A stretch of DNA of 64,000 nucleotides, taken from NCBI GenBank assembly GCA_018257865.1, contig JAEUBA010000004.1:714762-778761 (forward strand), read 5' to 3'. Position numbers and translations under genes: made by a program. Origin of the DNA: Stereocaulon alpinum. Its lineage: Eukaryota; Ascomycota; Lecanoromycetes; Lecanorales; Stereocaulaceae. The notes beneath the pieces were generated by a model, which did no database searches, was not told where the DNA came from, and worked only from the letters and a program-made list of their open reading frames with translations. Of this stretch, positions 11,704 through 22,842 are shown one piece after another (position 1 is the first letter of the stretch; each line of letters opens with the position of its first letter).

Positions 11704-12711
11704 ATGGCTGTAGCAGCTACACTACCAGCTCTCCTTACTACGCTGACCGAATCTCTAACATCAGCATCCTCATCCCTACCAGACCCAGCAGCCCTATTGC
11801 CACCCACCGAAGGCATCTCGCTCCTCGACACGAAAAATGAGCTCCTCCTCTCCTACCTCCACAATCTGATTTTCCTTATAATTATTAAGCTACGGAATAA
11901 ATCGCCGAATGACGTCTCTCATACTGAAGAAGGATCTTCGTTCGAGTCCCTTAACAACACGGTCACCAAAAAGCTCGTCGAGCTCAGAGTCTACATCGAG
12001 AAAGGCGTCCGACCACTCGAATCTCGCCTGAAGTACCAACTCGACAAACTCCTACAAGCTGCATCCGAAGCCTCTACTGCTCCTAATACAAATGGCGCCG
12101 CAAAAGCCCCTCGAACCTCTAACAAACCTCCAAAGTCCAATGCATCAGCAAGCGACTCCGAAACCGAACCTGCCCCTCCACCCACCATGCCAGAGCTATC
12201 CTACCGCCCCAACCCCTCCGCCTTCGTCCGTCCCTCTAATGACTCTACTTCAAAAACTCAAGATACCTCTGGCATATACCGCCCACCCCGCATAACGCCC
12301 ACCTCCCTCCCAACCACAGAGCGCAAAGAGAAACTCGCCAAACCCCGCAAATCTAATACCCTCGACGCTTTCATCCGTGAGGAAATGACTGATGCACCTA
12401 TCGCTGAACCCTCAATTGGCGCAGGCAGCGGGCTAAGAGGAAAAGCAAAAGAGAAGGAAGAGGAGAGGAGGGGATATGAAGAGACGAGATTGGTACGGTT
12501 GCCTGGGGAAAAGAAGAAAAAGAGGAGGGGTGGGGAGGATTTGGCTGGTGGGTTGGATGGGTTGGGGGGCTTTGATTTTGAGGGGTTGAAGGGGGTGAGG
12601 GGGGAGAGGAAGAGGAAGAGGGATGGAGATGGTGGTGGGGTGGGGGGTGGGAGGGTTGGGGAAGCGTGGGAGAAGAGGGCGAAGAGGGGGGTGGGGAAGA
12701 AGAGGCGGTAG
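11704..12711 (+). CDS. LCP5: Lcp5/neuroguidin-like (Sas10/Utp3/C1D family) rRNA-processing protein
   Basis: Single-exon gene of 335 aa starting at ATG 11704. The N-terminal third carries the Sas10/C1D signature: SLLDTKNELLLSYLHNLIFLIIIKLR at about residues 39-64, then VTKKLVELRVYIEKGVRPLESRLKYQLDKLL. This matches the Lcp5/neuroguidin branch, whose members bind U3 snoRNP and act in early 18S rRNA maturation in the nucleolus. The middle is Pro/Ser/Thr-rich and contains the family-like SYRPNPSAF and YRPPRITPTS motifs. The C-terminus is strongly basic and Gly-rich (KKKKRRGG, GERKRKRDG, KRAKRGVGKKRR), suitable for nucleolar RNA binding. The corresponding DNA from about 12500 is almost pure purine and could affect replication or sequencing. 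Family call is firm; exact orthology to yeast Lcp5 is inferred. Confidence 0.88.
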   Translation: MAVAATLPALLTTLTESLTSASSSLPDPAALLPPTEGISLLDTKNELLLSYLHNLIFLIIIKLRNKSPNDVSHTEEGSSFESLNNTVTKKLVELRVYIEKGVRPLESRLKYQLDKLLQAASEASTAPNTNGAAKAPRTSNKPPKSNASASDSETEPAPPPTMPELSYRPNPSAFVRPSNDSTSKTQDTSGIYRPPRITPTSLPTTERKEKLAKPRKSNTLDAFIREEMTDAPIAEPSIGAGSGLRGKAKEKEEERRGYEETRLVRLPGEKKKKRRGGEDLAGGLDGLGGFDFEGLKGVRGERKRKRDGDGGGVGGGRVGEAWEKRAKRGVGKKRR

Positions 12712-13437
12712 AGTATGTGAGAGAATGTTGTTATGTGGACGACGAACGCCAAGATACCCAGTGTATCATTACGTCCAGTACTATATACAATCCCGTCTAT
12801 ATGAATCTCCCATCTTTCAGGACTCACACCCCCTTAAAACCCCACTTAACTGCCCCCTTCTCAAATTACCCGCCTGCCTCTTTGTATATTCCCATACCAG
12901 CAACCCTACTATTAGCCCTTTAATACGTCCCGATACAATATCTATGTCATAGATAAATACCCTCACCTGAGATACTATATTATGAATGAATTCTTTCACC
13001 CAAGATACTACCGGCGCTTAACCACGTCCATTAGTTTCCGGACTTTATCTGTTGAAATATTGATTCTTCGAGAAGCTTCCATGAGGATATGTGAATAGTC
13101 GTTAGGGGAAAGCTAAATTCAGCTTGTAGAGTGCATAGTTGTGAATTAGTTATGATGGGACGGCATTATGATAGGACGATGGCGTCCGTATTTAGACTGT
13201 TTGTGATGCGGTTGAGTGTGGAAGGATCGATATAGGGCTCCGGGTGTGAGGGTTTGTGGTTGTTTGCTGCTTAGGGTGTTGTCGGTTTCGGACAGCTTCG
13301 GTAGATATGTGGCAGATGTGTAGCTAAGGGTAGGTGTATACATCTGACATTGCAGCTACAACCGCTAAGGTTCTCTCTCTATATACAGCTTCACAACCGC
13401 ATGCTATGCCCAAAATTGGGCTTGTCTACGCCAACAC
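12712..13437. other. Convergent intergenic region
   Basis: About 0.7 kb between two converging genes. It should hold both 3' ends. Short frames only; AT-richer than the coding sequence at either side. No gene seen. Confidence 0.5.
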
Positions 13438-15200
13438 TCAAGCGGGACCCGCTCCCACAGGCCTAGCCCCACTCAAATTCACAACCATTCCAGGTCCAAC
13501 CTTCCCACCAAACGTCGAAGCTTTCTTCTCCTCTCGCACCCAACCGGGCACTTCCTTGTCTGCCCTAGCACTGAGGACATCCCAAACACGTGGAAAGCCC
13601 ACTTGTAGTGGCGACGCATTTTTGGCGCCTGTTATTGCGAAACGGTGGGATGAGTGGCTGATGAAGCCGTGGAGGAGGTCTTGTTCAATGAGAGAGGCGA
13701 CGATGGATTCGATGGTTTCCATTGTTGGGAGGAGTGGAGGCTCGGGATCGACTGCGTCGGCGAGGTCGGGGTCTATGTAGCCGTTCATTATTGGTGGTGG
13801 AGTGGTAGCTTTTGGGAACATGAATATGGAGTTGGTGTGGGGAGGTCGCGTGTTGGCTTGGCTGTCCATGAGGGCGTTAGTGGCCCTTTCTTTCGGGTCG
13901 AGCGCCTTCTTCTCCAAGGAGATGGCCAAGGCAAGCATATCTTGCAGAGTAAGCGTGGGTGCTTTTTTGTTCATAGCGTCTCCTTGCGAGCCAGAGAGCA
14001 GGAATGTTCGACGAGCCAGTGAGCGCCAGACAAGGATTTCGCAGCGGTTCAGTAGCTGTAAAAGTATACGTTTGCTCAGAAACCATTCTGCGTTCTCGCT
14101 GTCTAAGTCTAGGTAGCGGCGGAAGGATGCTATGTCGCCTTTGGCAATGGCCGTGCATAACGGGCCAAACTTTTCTGAAAGATCAGCGGCTTCCGGTCGC
14201 CGAAGCAGTTGGGCAGACGGAAAGCGGCCAAGGATGATGTTTGATGTGACAAGGTAGATGAGTATCAATCGCCGCTGATTGATGCATTGAACATGACACT
14301 GATCGTACGCCGCTTGAAGGGCGAGCTGAGCCCGGTAGAAATGACTATTGGCGAAGAGGTACCGTCCTAGATAGTAGAGAAAGGTGACGCGCTGGGAAGC
14401 TGGAAAGAGTGCTAGAGGAGGCGATTGCTGGTATATATTGCCGAAAATCTGCTCCGCACTCCGAAGCTTGCGGCAATGGAAGAAAAGCTTCAGGCAGAGA
14501 TTGGCTGTCAGATAAATCCCGATCCTTCGTCCCTCGGGTTTACCATTGCTATCGATACCGGAGAGATTGCCGCTTCTCTCGCTCAGGCACTTCTTGAAAG
14601 CTTCTCTTATCACGTTGGCAGAGCTCTCAACAAGAGTGACTCTCTCCACTGCTTCCTCGGCACCTACGGTTGATTCTCGCCGGTTTAGATGCTCTGTAAG
14701 ATCCGGTCTCTTGTCTAGACCAATTGCTAGTCTGGCTAACGTCTGAGAAAGGGATATCACGGTAGGCAGGATCATAAGTCCCATAGAGAAAGCGCCAAGA
14801 GCCAGAATACATTGGCTATGAAAACATGAGCATCATGTTTTGCAGATATCGGATTCCAAGCTTACTTCAGCAGCGCTTTTAACTGATCGTGAGTCTCCAC
14901 TAGATTGCCGACATCAAGATCGCGCAGGAAACTGAAATACTTCACCATGAATGTAATGAAGGAGGACCTTGAACCCCCTTCCTCGCCCTCCTCGTACTCT
15001 GGTATGAAAGACTTGCACTTATTCTCGAGAGCGTTTTGACTACTTGCACCGTAAACCTGCCTTATTTCCGATATCATCTGATTATATAGCGGTTCTAGTG
15101 GAGGTTCATATTTCAGATATTGTTGTAACTTCGGCCCATTCTTTTCCCGCACGATATCAGCTATCTCTGCCAGGAATTTGTCGACGATAGGTGGACTCAT
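13438..15200 (-). CDS. PCI-domain protein of the Thp1/PCID2 (TREX-2) type
   Basis: Predicted 570 aa from exons 15200-14866 and 14815-13438, with one 50-nt intron (14816-14865). The body aligns by eye with Thp1/PCID2: an N-terminal helical region (YEPPLEPLYNQMISEIR), then RIGIYLTANLCLKLFFHCRKL, SQRVTFLYYLGRYLFANSHFYRAQLALQAAYDQCHVQC, NQRRLILIYLVTSNIILGRFPSAQLL and LSEKFGPLCTAIAKGDIASFRRYLD, ending in the winged-helix part that includes IESIVASLIEQDLLHGFISHSSHRFAI. In TREX-2 this subunit joins Sac3 and Sem1 and couples transcription to mRNA export at nuclear pores. The related signalosome-associated Csn12 has the same fold, so Thp1 versus Csn12 is a judgement, favouring Thp1 by length and sequence. 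A long insertion between the PCI helices (about residues 410-480) is low in complexity. Confidence 0.85.
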
Positions 15201-15263
15201 GATGGATTGATGAGTAATTCTTTGTTCTTAGCACATTGACGCGTTCAGAAGTCGGAAGGAGGT

Positions 15264-15533
15264 TCAAGTATCTAGAACCCTTGAAGCGCAACTAGCGTAT
15301 CTGACCAAATGCATAGCAATGCTCCGATGTTCAGAGCATTCAAGGAGAGCCATGGCTGCACTTTCAGTTCGTTCATATGTAGGAATGCATACAATGCTGT
15401 TGTAGCGCGTCTCTTGACACCAAGCATTAGGGCTCTGCATGACCGTTGCCAAGAAAAGTCGGGCCGAGGGTGCCGACATGCCGGATGATGCCATCGTGGA
15501 TTGATAGAAAAATTTGTCCACAGCATCTTCCAT
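15264..15533 (-). CDS. Possible small gene, unknown product (weak)
   Basis: An 89-codon frame starting at ATG 15533 (MEDAVDKFFYQSTMASSGM) lies between the PCI gene and the peroxiredoxin gene, 64 bp upstream of and divergent from the latter. I recognise no family. A second minus-strand frame in the same place encodes a hydrophobic segment (NALNIGALLCIWSDTLVALQ), so an unnoticed intron could join the two into a small membrane protein. It could equally be chance within a shared 5' region. Confidence 0.22.
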   Translation of the reverse strand: MEDAVDKFFYQSTMASSGMSAPSARLFLATVMQSPNAWCQETRYNSIVCIPTYERTESAAMALLECSEHRSIAMHLVRYASCASRVLDT

Positions 15534-15597
15534 TTTCCCCCTTCGATCACCACCTGTTAGCTTCCGAAGAATTCAGTGAGCATCATCCACAGCTAAA

Positions 15598-16377
15598 ATG
15601 GCATCGCTATTCACTCGCGCCTCTCCCTGCTCCCTCACAGGCCTCACATCATCCATCCGACCAGCTGCACGCCCAGCTACTTCCCCCTTCCTTCGTCGCG
15701 CTCTCGCAACCGTCATAGATGAACAGCCACGACTCAGACTCGGCAGCATAGCGCCTAACTTTCAAGCACAAACCACACAAGGTGATATCGATTTTCACTC
15801 ATGGCTCGGTGGGAAATGGGCCATTTTGTTCTCGCATCCAGCAGATTTCACACCAGTCTGCACAACAGAGCTCGGAGCATTTGCAAAGATGAAGGGCGAA
15901 TTCGATAAGAGAGGCGTCAAAATGATCGGTCTGTCAGCGAATGATCTCTCTTCGCATGGCCGGTGGATCCAGAATATCAATGAGACGTCCAAGACGGACC
16001 TACAATTCCCAATAATTGCGGACGCAGACCGGAAAATCGCATATACGTGTGATATGGTTGATGCTCAAGATGTAACCAATAAAGATGACAAAGGAATTGC
16101 CTTTACGATAAGGAGCGTTTTCGTGATCGATCCCCAGAAGAAGATCAGGTTAACAATGATGTATCCGGCCTCTACAGGTAGAAACACTACGGAGGTTTTG
16201 CGAGTAATTGATTCGTTACAGACGGGAGATGCCAAAGGTGTTACAACGCCAATTAATTGGATACCTGGCGACGATGTTATTATTCCGCCTAGTGTGAGCA
16301 CAGAAGACGCGCGGAAGAAGTTTGGGGAGGTCAGGGAGGTGAAGCCTTACCTTAGGTTTACGAACGTTGGGAAGTAA
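15598..16377 (+). CDS. PRX1: Mitochondrial 1-Cys peroxiredoxin
   Basis: Single-exon 259-aa enzyme reducing hydroperoxides. The first ~38 residues are Arg/Ser/Ala-rich without acidic residues (SIRPAARPATSPFLRRALATV), a typical mitochondrial targeting peptide. The peroxiredoxin domain follows: LRLGSIAPNFQAQTTQGDIDFHSWL, then the peroxidatic site HPADFTPVCTTELG with Cys near residue 84. FPIIADADRKIA and the FVIDPQKKIRLTMMYPASTGRNTTEVLRVIDSLQ segment are diagnostic of the Prx6/Prx1 1-Cys subgroup, as is the extended C-terminal domain (INWIPGDDVIIPPSVSTEDARKKF). There is no resolving Cys of the 2-Cys type. The enzyme would be recycled by glutathione or thioredoxin systems in mitochondria. Start at ATG 15598 is preceded by an A-rich context. 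Confidence 0.95.
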   Translation: MASLFTRASPCSLTGLTSSIRPAARPATSPFLRRALATVIDEQPRLRLGSIAPNFQAQTTQGDIDFHSWLGGKWAILFSHPADFTPVCTTELGAFAKMKGEFDKRGVKMIGLSANDLSSHGRWIQNINETSKTDLQFPIIADADRKIAYTCDMVDAQDVTNKDDKGIAFTIRSVFVIDPQKKIRLTMMYPASTGRNTTEVLRVIDSLQTGDAKGVTTPINWIPGDDVIIPPSVSTEDARKKFGEVREVKPYLRFTNVGK

Positions 16378-17211
16378 CATAATGAGGTCATTACTGAACA
16401 AAGTGGAATTTCAGCAACGTTCCTTTTGCAAGGTTGGAAATGGTTTCAATCAATCATCTTTCCAACCATACTAGGCCCTGGCTTTCCGCTCAGTTCGACA
16501 ATGTTCCTGAGTGTCAGGACAGCATATCGTCTTGTGTCACAAGACTTTGTTTCCGTGCGCTCTTGTTTGCTACTCTCTATGAGCATTATCTACAGTGATT
16601 GCCCTCAGATTTCGTCCCTGTATGAGCGAAATATAAAGCCTACGCCTATACCCACGAGCTACATCCGTTCATGAATAAACGGAGCCGGTCTAGTAACTCC
16701 AGGCGGACTCAAGCTCGAAGATCTACAATGGGTTAAGCAGGTGAAGGAAGCTAGGTGCTTGGGAAGGGGCTTAGCCAATGACATTAACCGCCAAGCAGTT
16801 GCAAATCTTATAGGTCAGAATGTCCCTCTTAACCTCTATACATGTTAGAATCTCAGTGGAAGCCCATGGTATATTGTTCTGTAAAGGCACACATGTCAAG
16901 GGTTTCGGATACTAGAGCTGAGAGCAGATGACTAATGAGTGAATCCATTACGACCGCCGGACTGCGTCGTTACAGAAGGCATCGGTGCAGTTGCATATCA
17001 AGTCGGTCTTTGCCATAGCAGATTTCTGCCACAGCACTACGAACACGAAGCTCGATGCATGTGTAGAGAGTCACATATTCGCAGAGTAGAAGCGAGACGA
17101 GATAGGCAGGAATAGACATGTACCTTAGCCTGATAATTGCTTATGAAGGGAACAGACGCCATTTCGTCGTTATTCTGCGACTCCTACTCCCCAATTCCTT
17201 CTTGCGCTGAC
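16378..17211. other. Convergent intergenic region
   Basis: About 0.8 kb with no supported ORF. Flanking genes converge, so both 3' ends lie here. Confidence 0.5.
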
Positions 17212-18352
17212 TCAACAATCAGACCGCACGACCCACGCCCACCCCCTCTTCGCCAGATCCCTCGCCCCCAACTTACTATCTTCCATCCACTTCTTGTTCA
17301 ACGCGACCCCAATCTCCTCATAATCCATATACTGCTCCTCCACCCCCTCCATCAGAACCCTCAACATCTTCTCCACATTCTTCATACAATGCTCCCTCCT
17401 ATCCTCCCACGCCTTATCTCTCACCTGCCATTTGTCTCCCTGAACCTGCTCAACCCTCACATTCGACGTCTTCATAATCCAATCGTAATGGTGGCTCCAC
17501 ACCCTACCGACTTCGTACGCCGCACGCGTTAGCCGGCGTGTTGTCCATTCTTGACCTTCTTGGCATCGCTCGGCCCAGTCAGCTAGCGGCTTGTAGAGTT
17601 CGTCGCTTTCGGTTATGAGGGTGTCTATGATGTCGAAGAATTGTTGGTGGGTGCTGGGGTTGAAGACGTCTGCAGAACGGGTGTCAACAATCGACTGGGA
17701 GTCTGCAGTAACAGGAAGGCTTACTTCCGCTGCTGCGATCAAAGTCCACGTACAAGTCCAGAACATCGCATAGGTGTACCAAGTGGCCTCTCAGACGCAT
17801 CGCCATCGTGTAGCCATAGAGATCGAATTTGACAGAGTACGGGCTTCCAAGGTCCTTCTCAGCTCGGGGGTTATGGGATCCTGCACGTAGTTCTCCAGCA
17901 CTCGAGGCACGCGTCATCTGGCCTCTAGGTTTGACATCAGAGGTGATGATGTTACCAGACTTTGTTCTGCCAATGAACCGGACTGACCCTGGAGGCGCGA
18001 CAATGATGGTAGACCCGTCCTCCATAGTCATCAGTCCTCCCTCATCATAGTCGTAGTCATCATGACATTTGGCAAAGTAATCTCTCGTAGCCATTGCCTT
18101 GTCAAGTGGTGTGGAAGCCCTGGAGCCGTTGCATGTAGCTCGAGAGGTGTAGACGGGGCTGTAGCTGCATGACCGCTCTGGCGCAAGACTGATGGACTTC
18201 CGCCGGACTAAGGCCTTGGAAGGGAGGACATAGCTGCTTGAAGACGACCTTGATGGTAGAGGAGTAGCGCGCGGGCGGCGGCACATCGCGAGATTGTGCA
18301 CGAGGCCTTTGTTTTTGAGTTCACGAGCAGTGTAGAAAATGTAAGGGTTCAT
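17212..18352 (-). CDS. Hypothetical protein, two exons, 361 aa
   Basis: I do not recognise this family. Exon 1 (18352-17725) begins at the first ATG (MNPYIFYTARELKNKGL); the frame is open upstream only from a GTG. A 55-nt intron (17670-17724, GTAAGC...CTGCAG) joins it in frame to exon 2 (17669-17212), giving DRSSG-N-VFNPSTHQQFFD. The N-terminal half is Ser/Arg-rich and probably disordered, then GGLMTMEDGSTIIVAPPGSVRFIGRTKSGNIIT looks like a small beta structure. The C-terminal half is helical and rich in Trp/Glu (LADWAERCQEGQEWTTRRL, YEVGRVWSHHYDWIMKT, VEEQYMDYEEIGVALNKKW). No signal peptide or membrane segment. Coding status rests on the consistent splice and the low chance of a 361-codon frame; function is unknown. 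Confidence 0.65.
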
Positions 18353-19917
18353 GGCGTTGGATTGCTTTTGGGGACAAGATATGTTGAAATTGTGGAGATC
18401 TTGAGAGATCTGAAGTAGAGACGAGGGCACGTTGCCAAATGTAGGAAGGATTGTGGGCTCTTTTTAGGCGGCTAGGGAGCTTGCCTTCGGGTATGCAACA
18501 GGCTAAAAGGCAGACGCAATTTCGGAAAATATGAAATACAGGTATTCTACATATCAGGAAGCCGACGAAGAGCCTCATGTTGTCGTGGTTAAAGGGAACG
18601 CCTGTCAATGAACGGAGGAGAATCTGCTCGGAACCCTCAAACCAGCAGCGACCAGCTGATCAGGGAAGTTGGTATGCATAAATACCCCATTACCATGGCA
18701 AACAGCCCGCATTCACCGAATCGTAGATGCTCACATCGCCATTGGGAACTTGGGTTTCGAACAGATCGGAAAAAGCACTAAAGTACGTCAATGCCTTATG
18801 CATCAATTGGAATGACCATGAGAGACCCTGCAAGGTTTGATTCAGGCGGAGTGCAGGCAGCTTCGCGGAAGATACGATCGGAGGTTGTTCACGCACATCG
18901 GGTAGACGCATGATTGAATCTCAACATACCTAGCAGTGAACGTGCATGAAATCTCCTACCTGATGCCATTCTGGCATCGTTAATCATCGTCTCAATACAG
19001 ATACATAGAGAGCAGTCGATACTTGCAAACCATGCCAAGGCAGAACCGCCAGGCAGGCGGTTCTCTAGTAACCAACGAGAAGGAACCACTAGTATTTGGC
19101 CTGTCCGGATCAACATCACGCAACCCTTGTGTCTATCGACATTCACGTATCTTCCGATGGACGTCCGCGGCCATCAAGGGCCATCACCCATGTGTTGGCA
19201 TACCTCCCGCCCCTCTCCCCGCGGAGATCTTCACCCCACTATGTTCCCTTCAGAATCTCTTGTGGCAGTGCCACGTATTGCTGCCAACGCTTGATCCTGT
19301 GAATTTGGAATTAGGCATCAAATCGAAAGAAGATCACAACACAAGTCTTGAGAATATCAGCCATTCGCTACCGAAATATATACCCGCAATTTGGTGGAGG
19401 CAAGGTCCTACGGTATGCTCACCGTGTGCAAGGGGGATAGAATTCACCATCAAGCTCAATGTCGCCCTTCTTCGCTTTCCCCACTTTCAGGTGGACGATG
19501 AGGAGTACATCGATTATTTTCTCCTTTGTTCACCATCGTTTAAGTCCTTTCAGGAAAGCACCTACCCACTGACCAGTCTTCTCAGTGACCTCCTTGTCAT
19601 CAACTGAATCCAATGCGTCAAGGTCACCCAAAAAAGGCCCAAGATATCGGCCCATCGAGCTTTCTCTATGACCTAGCGATATAGCGTCGTGCTCGATACC
19701 TGGATGAATTGGAGAGCACCAGTTACCATGGAGGTTTCCTCTCCCATGTCTCTGAAACGTAGATATTTGTGATAAGCATGGTAGTGGAGGCATGGCAAAG
19801 TAGCCCTGTTGTTATTGTGGCCATCTGAGCCATACAATTTGTAGATGCCGGATCTGTTCTGACTGTAGAGCCACGAACTGAGTGGAGTTGGAGCTTCATC
19901 GGAGTTCTCTTTGACGT
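18353..19917. other. Poorly resolved stretch, possible exons of an unrecognised minus-strand gene
   Basis: Minus-strand frames at 18690-18911, 19530-19793 and 19673-20011 have protein-like composition (for example SSMGRYLGPFLGDLDALDSVDDKEV). I could not connect them with introns that keep phase. They might be terminal exons of the reading frame at 19918-20619, or debris of one gene. A plus-strand frame at 19023-19607 begins with TTG and has no family features. Confidence 0.3.
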
Positions 19918-20619
19918 CTAGGTCGGCCAAACTAGCGGCGTTATCACTCTTTGTATCCTGGCCTTCAGTCGTTGTATACAAGCTATGAGCGCTCTTCGTA
20001 CCAAGTTCCACACACGGTTCTTTAACAACGCCTCGTGCTTGCTCCCACCATCCCCATTATCGGTTGCCAAAGATGGGTCCAAAAGGCCATCTGAGCTGAA
20101 TGCCGCTTCACAGCGAACCGAATACGGTACATCTTTGCTAGCTAAGTCCCAGTTCACCGTCATGGTAGATGGTGCGTGAACACGTTCTGGGCCAGACACA
20201 ATGGTGGTGGCACTATGACAGTCAACCGATGTACCAGCGACTTTGCTTTCTTGGTCCTGACCTGAGTCCATCCTGTGCAAAGGGCGAGGATCCGTGTGTG
20301 CTGAATGACTCAACAGCGTTTGCAAATTATCCAGAAGAGAGCTGGAGTTCGTCTCATCCAAAGTGGATCCTTCAGAGCTGGCCTTACATTTGCTGCATTC
20401 ACACCATGACTCGGTAGCAAGCGACCAAAGACCCCTCTCCTTTATTGAGCGCAGCAACTGCGAATTTGTCGGCCCTGAACCGCGAGCTAGGTCTTCTGCG
20501 GGCAGTACATTGCATTGAGTACTGTTTGAAGGTTGAAAGAATGGAGGAGAGTAGGAATAGAAGACATAATCTGCGAGAGTGGTAAAACCTTGACCATTAA
20601 TGTCCGTTTCAACCATCAT
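19918..20619 (-). CDS. Hypothetical ORF, structure uncertain
   Basis: A 233-codon frame beginning at ATG 20619 (MMVETDINGQGFTTLADYVF). It is rich in Ser/Thr/Asp with a few Cys (WCECSKCK) and matches nothing I know. Near 20020 the protein-like character seems to pass to another frame (SAHSLYTTTEGQDTKSDNAASL), which suggests an intron or a frameshift. A 44-nt intron with a weak GTTAAA donor and CATAG acceptor would connect them, but the support is thin. The neighbouring thiolase-like gene on the same strand starts and ends independently of it. Confidence 0.3.
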   Translation of the reverse strand: MMVETDINGQGFTTLADYVFYSYSPPFFQPSNSTQCNVLPAEDLARGSGPTNSQLLRSIKERGLWSLATESWCECSKCKASSEGSTLDETNSSSLLDNLQTLLSHSAHTDPRPLHRMDSGQDQESKVAGTSVDCHSATTIVSGPERVHAPSTMTVNWDLASKDVPYSVRCEAAFSSDGLLDPSLATDNGDGGSKHEALLKNRVWNLVRRALIACIQRLKARIQRVITPLVWPT

Positions 20620-20852
20620 GGTAGGTAGCGGTATGTTGATAGAGGTACCAGATTTCCCTAAGGTAATAGAGAGGCTCTAATTCCAGGCTCTGTGGTGTTA
20701 AGATCTCGGCCTTTCTATTATGAGCTGGTCTACATTTCAAGTTGATCGACGCTAACGAAGATTGCGCGCGACATTGCGTGATCCCAATACCAGCCTCAAT
20801 TTATCATCATACGAACGATTTGCGTATAAAATCGGCTCGAGATACTGCGGTC

Positions 20853-22842
20853 TTACAATTTCGGGATGTCGTCGAATACGAACAAATTTCTCCCCGAGTC
20901 ACCTCTTTTGACCAAGCCAGTCCTTCCTATCGGCTCTCTACTCCCGGTTGCAAGCTGCTTCAAGCTTTTGACATCGCCAGTATTGGCAACGAACCGGCAG
21001 TTGTTACTAACAAGACGGCCTACAATGAAGCCTTTCGATGGAGTGCCATTGCGATTAAACTCGGCCGTGTAGGTCTGGCCGTTCACGATCAAAATAGTTC
21101 ATACAGATTTCGGGTACAAGCTGGAAATGGGACTTACCTCAACAACGGCTTCACCATCGGCCTGAGCACTGATCGATGGGACCGGTACATCTGTCACATG
21201 AGACGGTAAAGGATTCCTATCCGGATATGCGGAACCATCTCGTCTTGGACGTGTGGAGAGACAGACGACATGCTGATAGGTCAATACTCCGCCATTCGCA
21301 AGAATCAGGCCATGCTGGCCCTTTCCGCTCCTGAGCTCTCGCACCATTGCTGTTAAGGACTGGGCGGAGTTTAGTAGGCTTGCTATATGATCGCTCTGAC
21401 ACCTTGAGCTTCACTCACATGCATTGAATAATTGTTCCCTGCACCACCGAATGAGGTTAGTCCTCCCAAAAGTGTTATGGGCTTTGAAGACCCTGTCAAA
21501 TGAAGCCCAAGATGATGGCAAGCGATTTTTGGAACGATGGGGAAGCAGCTGTTCTGATGGTCAGCATGCAATTTACACTTGCAGGTAGTTACCACATACG
21601 AGTAAAAGTCAAATAGATCGATATGCTCCTTAGTCAGGCCGGAGATCCTCATGCAAGCGTCTAGTGAACGTGAAATGGAGGGGCTTGAATAATAGTCTGG
21701 ACGCTCCCAGACTGCACGGCCATGCTCGTAAGACTTTGATCGAAGACCGTGAGTACGAGGACATCGGGCACCTACAATTGCCAGAGTCTTGCGTACCCGC
21801 CCCACCTAGTGGGTAGATCCATTTTTGCTCAGGGACACCAAGCTCTTTCGCGTACTCCGTTGAAGTTAAGATACAACTTCCAGCAAGATTTATGTTGTTG
21901 AATGCATTCATTAAAAGCGGGTCTGGGCCCGTATCAGCACAATTGCTAACAACGATTTTCATTTAGTGGGAGAGGATTACAAGGGAAGCAAATCATTCGG
22001 TTACGGTATGTCACCGTAGATATTGTTTCTGCAGTCGGCGCAGGCTGTCCGTAATCCCATGAAAACTGGTTCTGCTCGGCGATTTTGGCAAATTCTGCAT
22101 ACAACTGAGCGGACTCGATATTGTTTTGCTCAATCGACTGTCCGCGATGAGCCCTAAATGCGTTCTCATACAGCGGATAAACATGTATGGGTAGGCCTAT
22201 TGAATGAAGGGTGCCAATGCCTGCAGCGCCGCGACTATCAGTAAGCACAGCATTCGGAAATTTAGGCGTGGAAGGCCATACTTTTGCCAAAGTTCGAGGT
22301 TCTTAATGGAGATGCCGCCTTGACCCCTGCGTCCGGCGAGGTCCAGCCAGGAGGCGGCATCCGGCTCGCACTCGCGCATGCACTTACTACCGATCTCATG
22401 CGGCATCAGCACCTTCACCCATTCTTTCTCGGCCTTGGTAGGCTAGGTTTTACTTACGTGAGGCCAGAGCCTCCCCACCAGTAATGAGCGTAACCTTACT
22501 TTCGCCTTTCGAAATTCTCCTAGCTGCTTCATCGACAAGCTTCATTGGTTGATTGCCTCCATGCTCGCTATAAATCTTGTGCTGAGGTTGGATGCCGAGC
22601 TTTCGCGAAAGTAAGCCAGGTAAGTCAGCATAAGGCCAACTCCACGTGGCGACGACAGAGACACTGTCAATGTTTGACTGGAGCTCCTTCTCGGTAGTGG
22701 CGGTCAGACCAGCGTCTTTCAGCGCATACAGGGTTGCTTGTTGCATGAGTTGCATAGGTTCAATGGCGTCCTCGACCTTCTTTGACTTATTCTTGACCTC
22801 GCCAATGGCAATAACAACTGGTGTCTTCCGGCGGGTAGCCAT
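20853..22842 (-). CDS. Thiolase-like protein (TLP1-type, with extra C-terminal domain)
   Basis: Eight exons give an unbroken 520-aa protein: 22842-22458, 22386-22282, 22220-21981, 21922-21776, 21711-21600, 21548-21419, 21359-21138 and 21074-20853. Each of the seven introns (51-71 nt) restores conserved thiolase-like text: LASLSACASASRMPPPGW, FGKSIGTLHSIGLPIHVYPLYENAFR, ICFPYPLLMNAFNNINLAGS, SGNFWERPDYYSSPSISRSLD, DFYSCFPIVPK, NYSMHSLTAMVRELR. The N-terminus (TPVVIAIGEVKNKSK) and the GGEALAS and NGGVLTYQH segments fit the acetyl-CoA acetyltransferase-like group. The last ~90 residues (TYTAEFNRNGTPSKGFIVGRL...GRNLFVF) form the additional beta-rich domain found in thiolase-like protein type 1. 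The biochemical reaction of this group is not settled; CoA-thioester handling is the family expectation. Confidence 0.88.

Noticed and set aside
12258..12827. Minus-strand 189-codon ORF
   Set aside because: Antisense of the purine-rich end of the Lcp5-like gene; Pro/Ser/Phe runs are a by-product.
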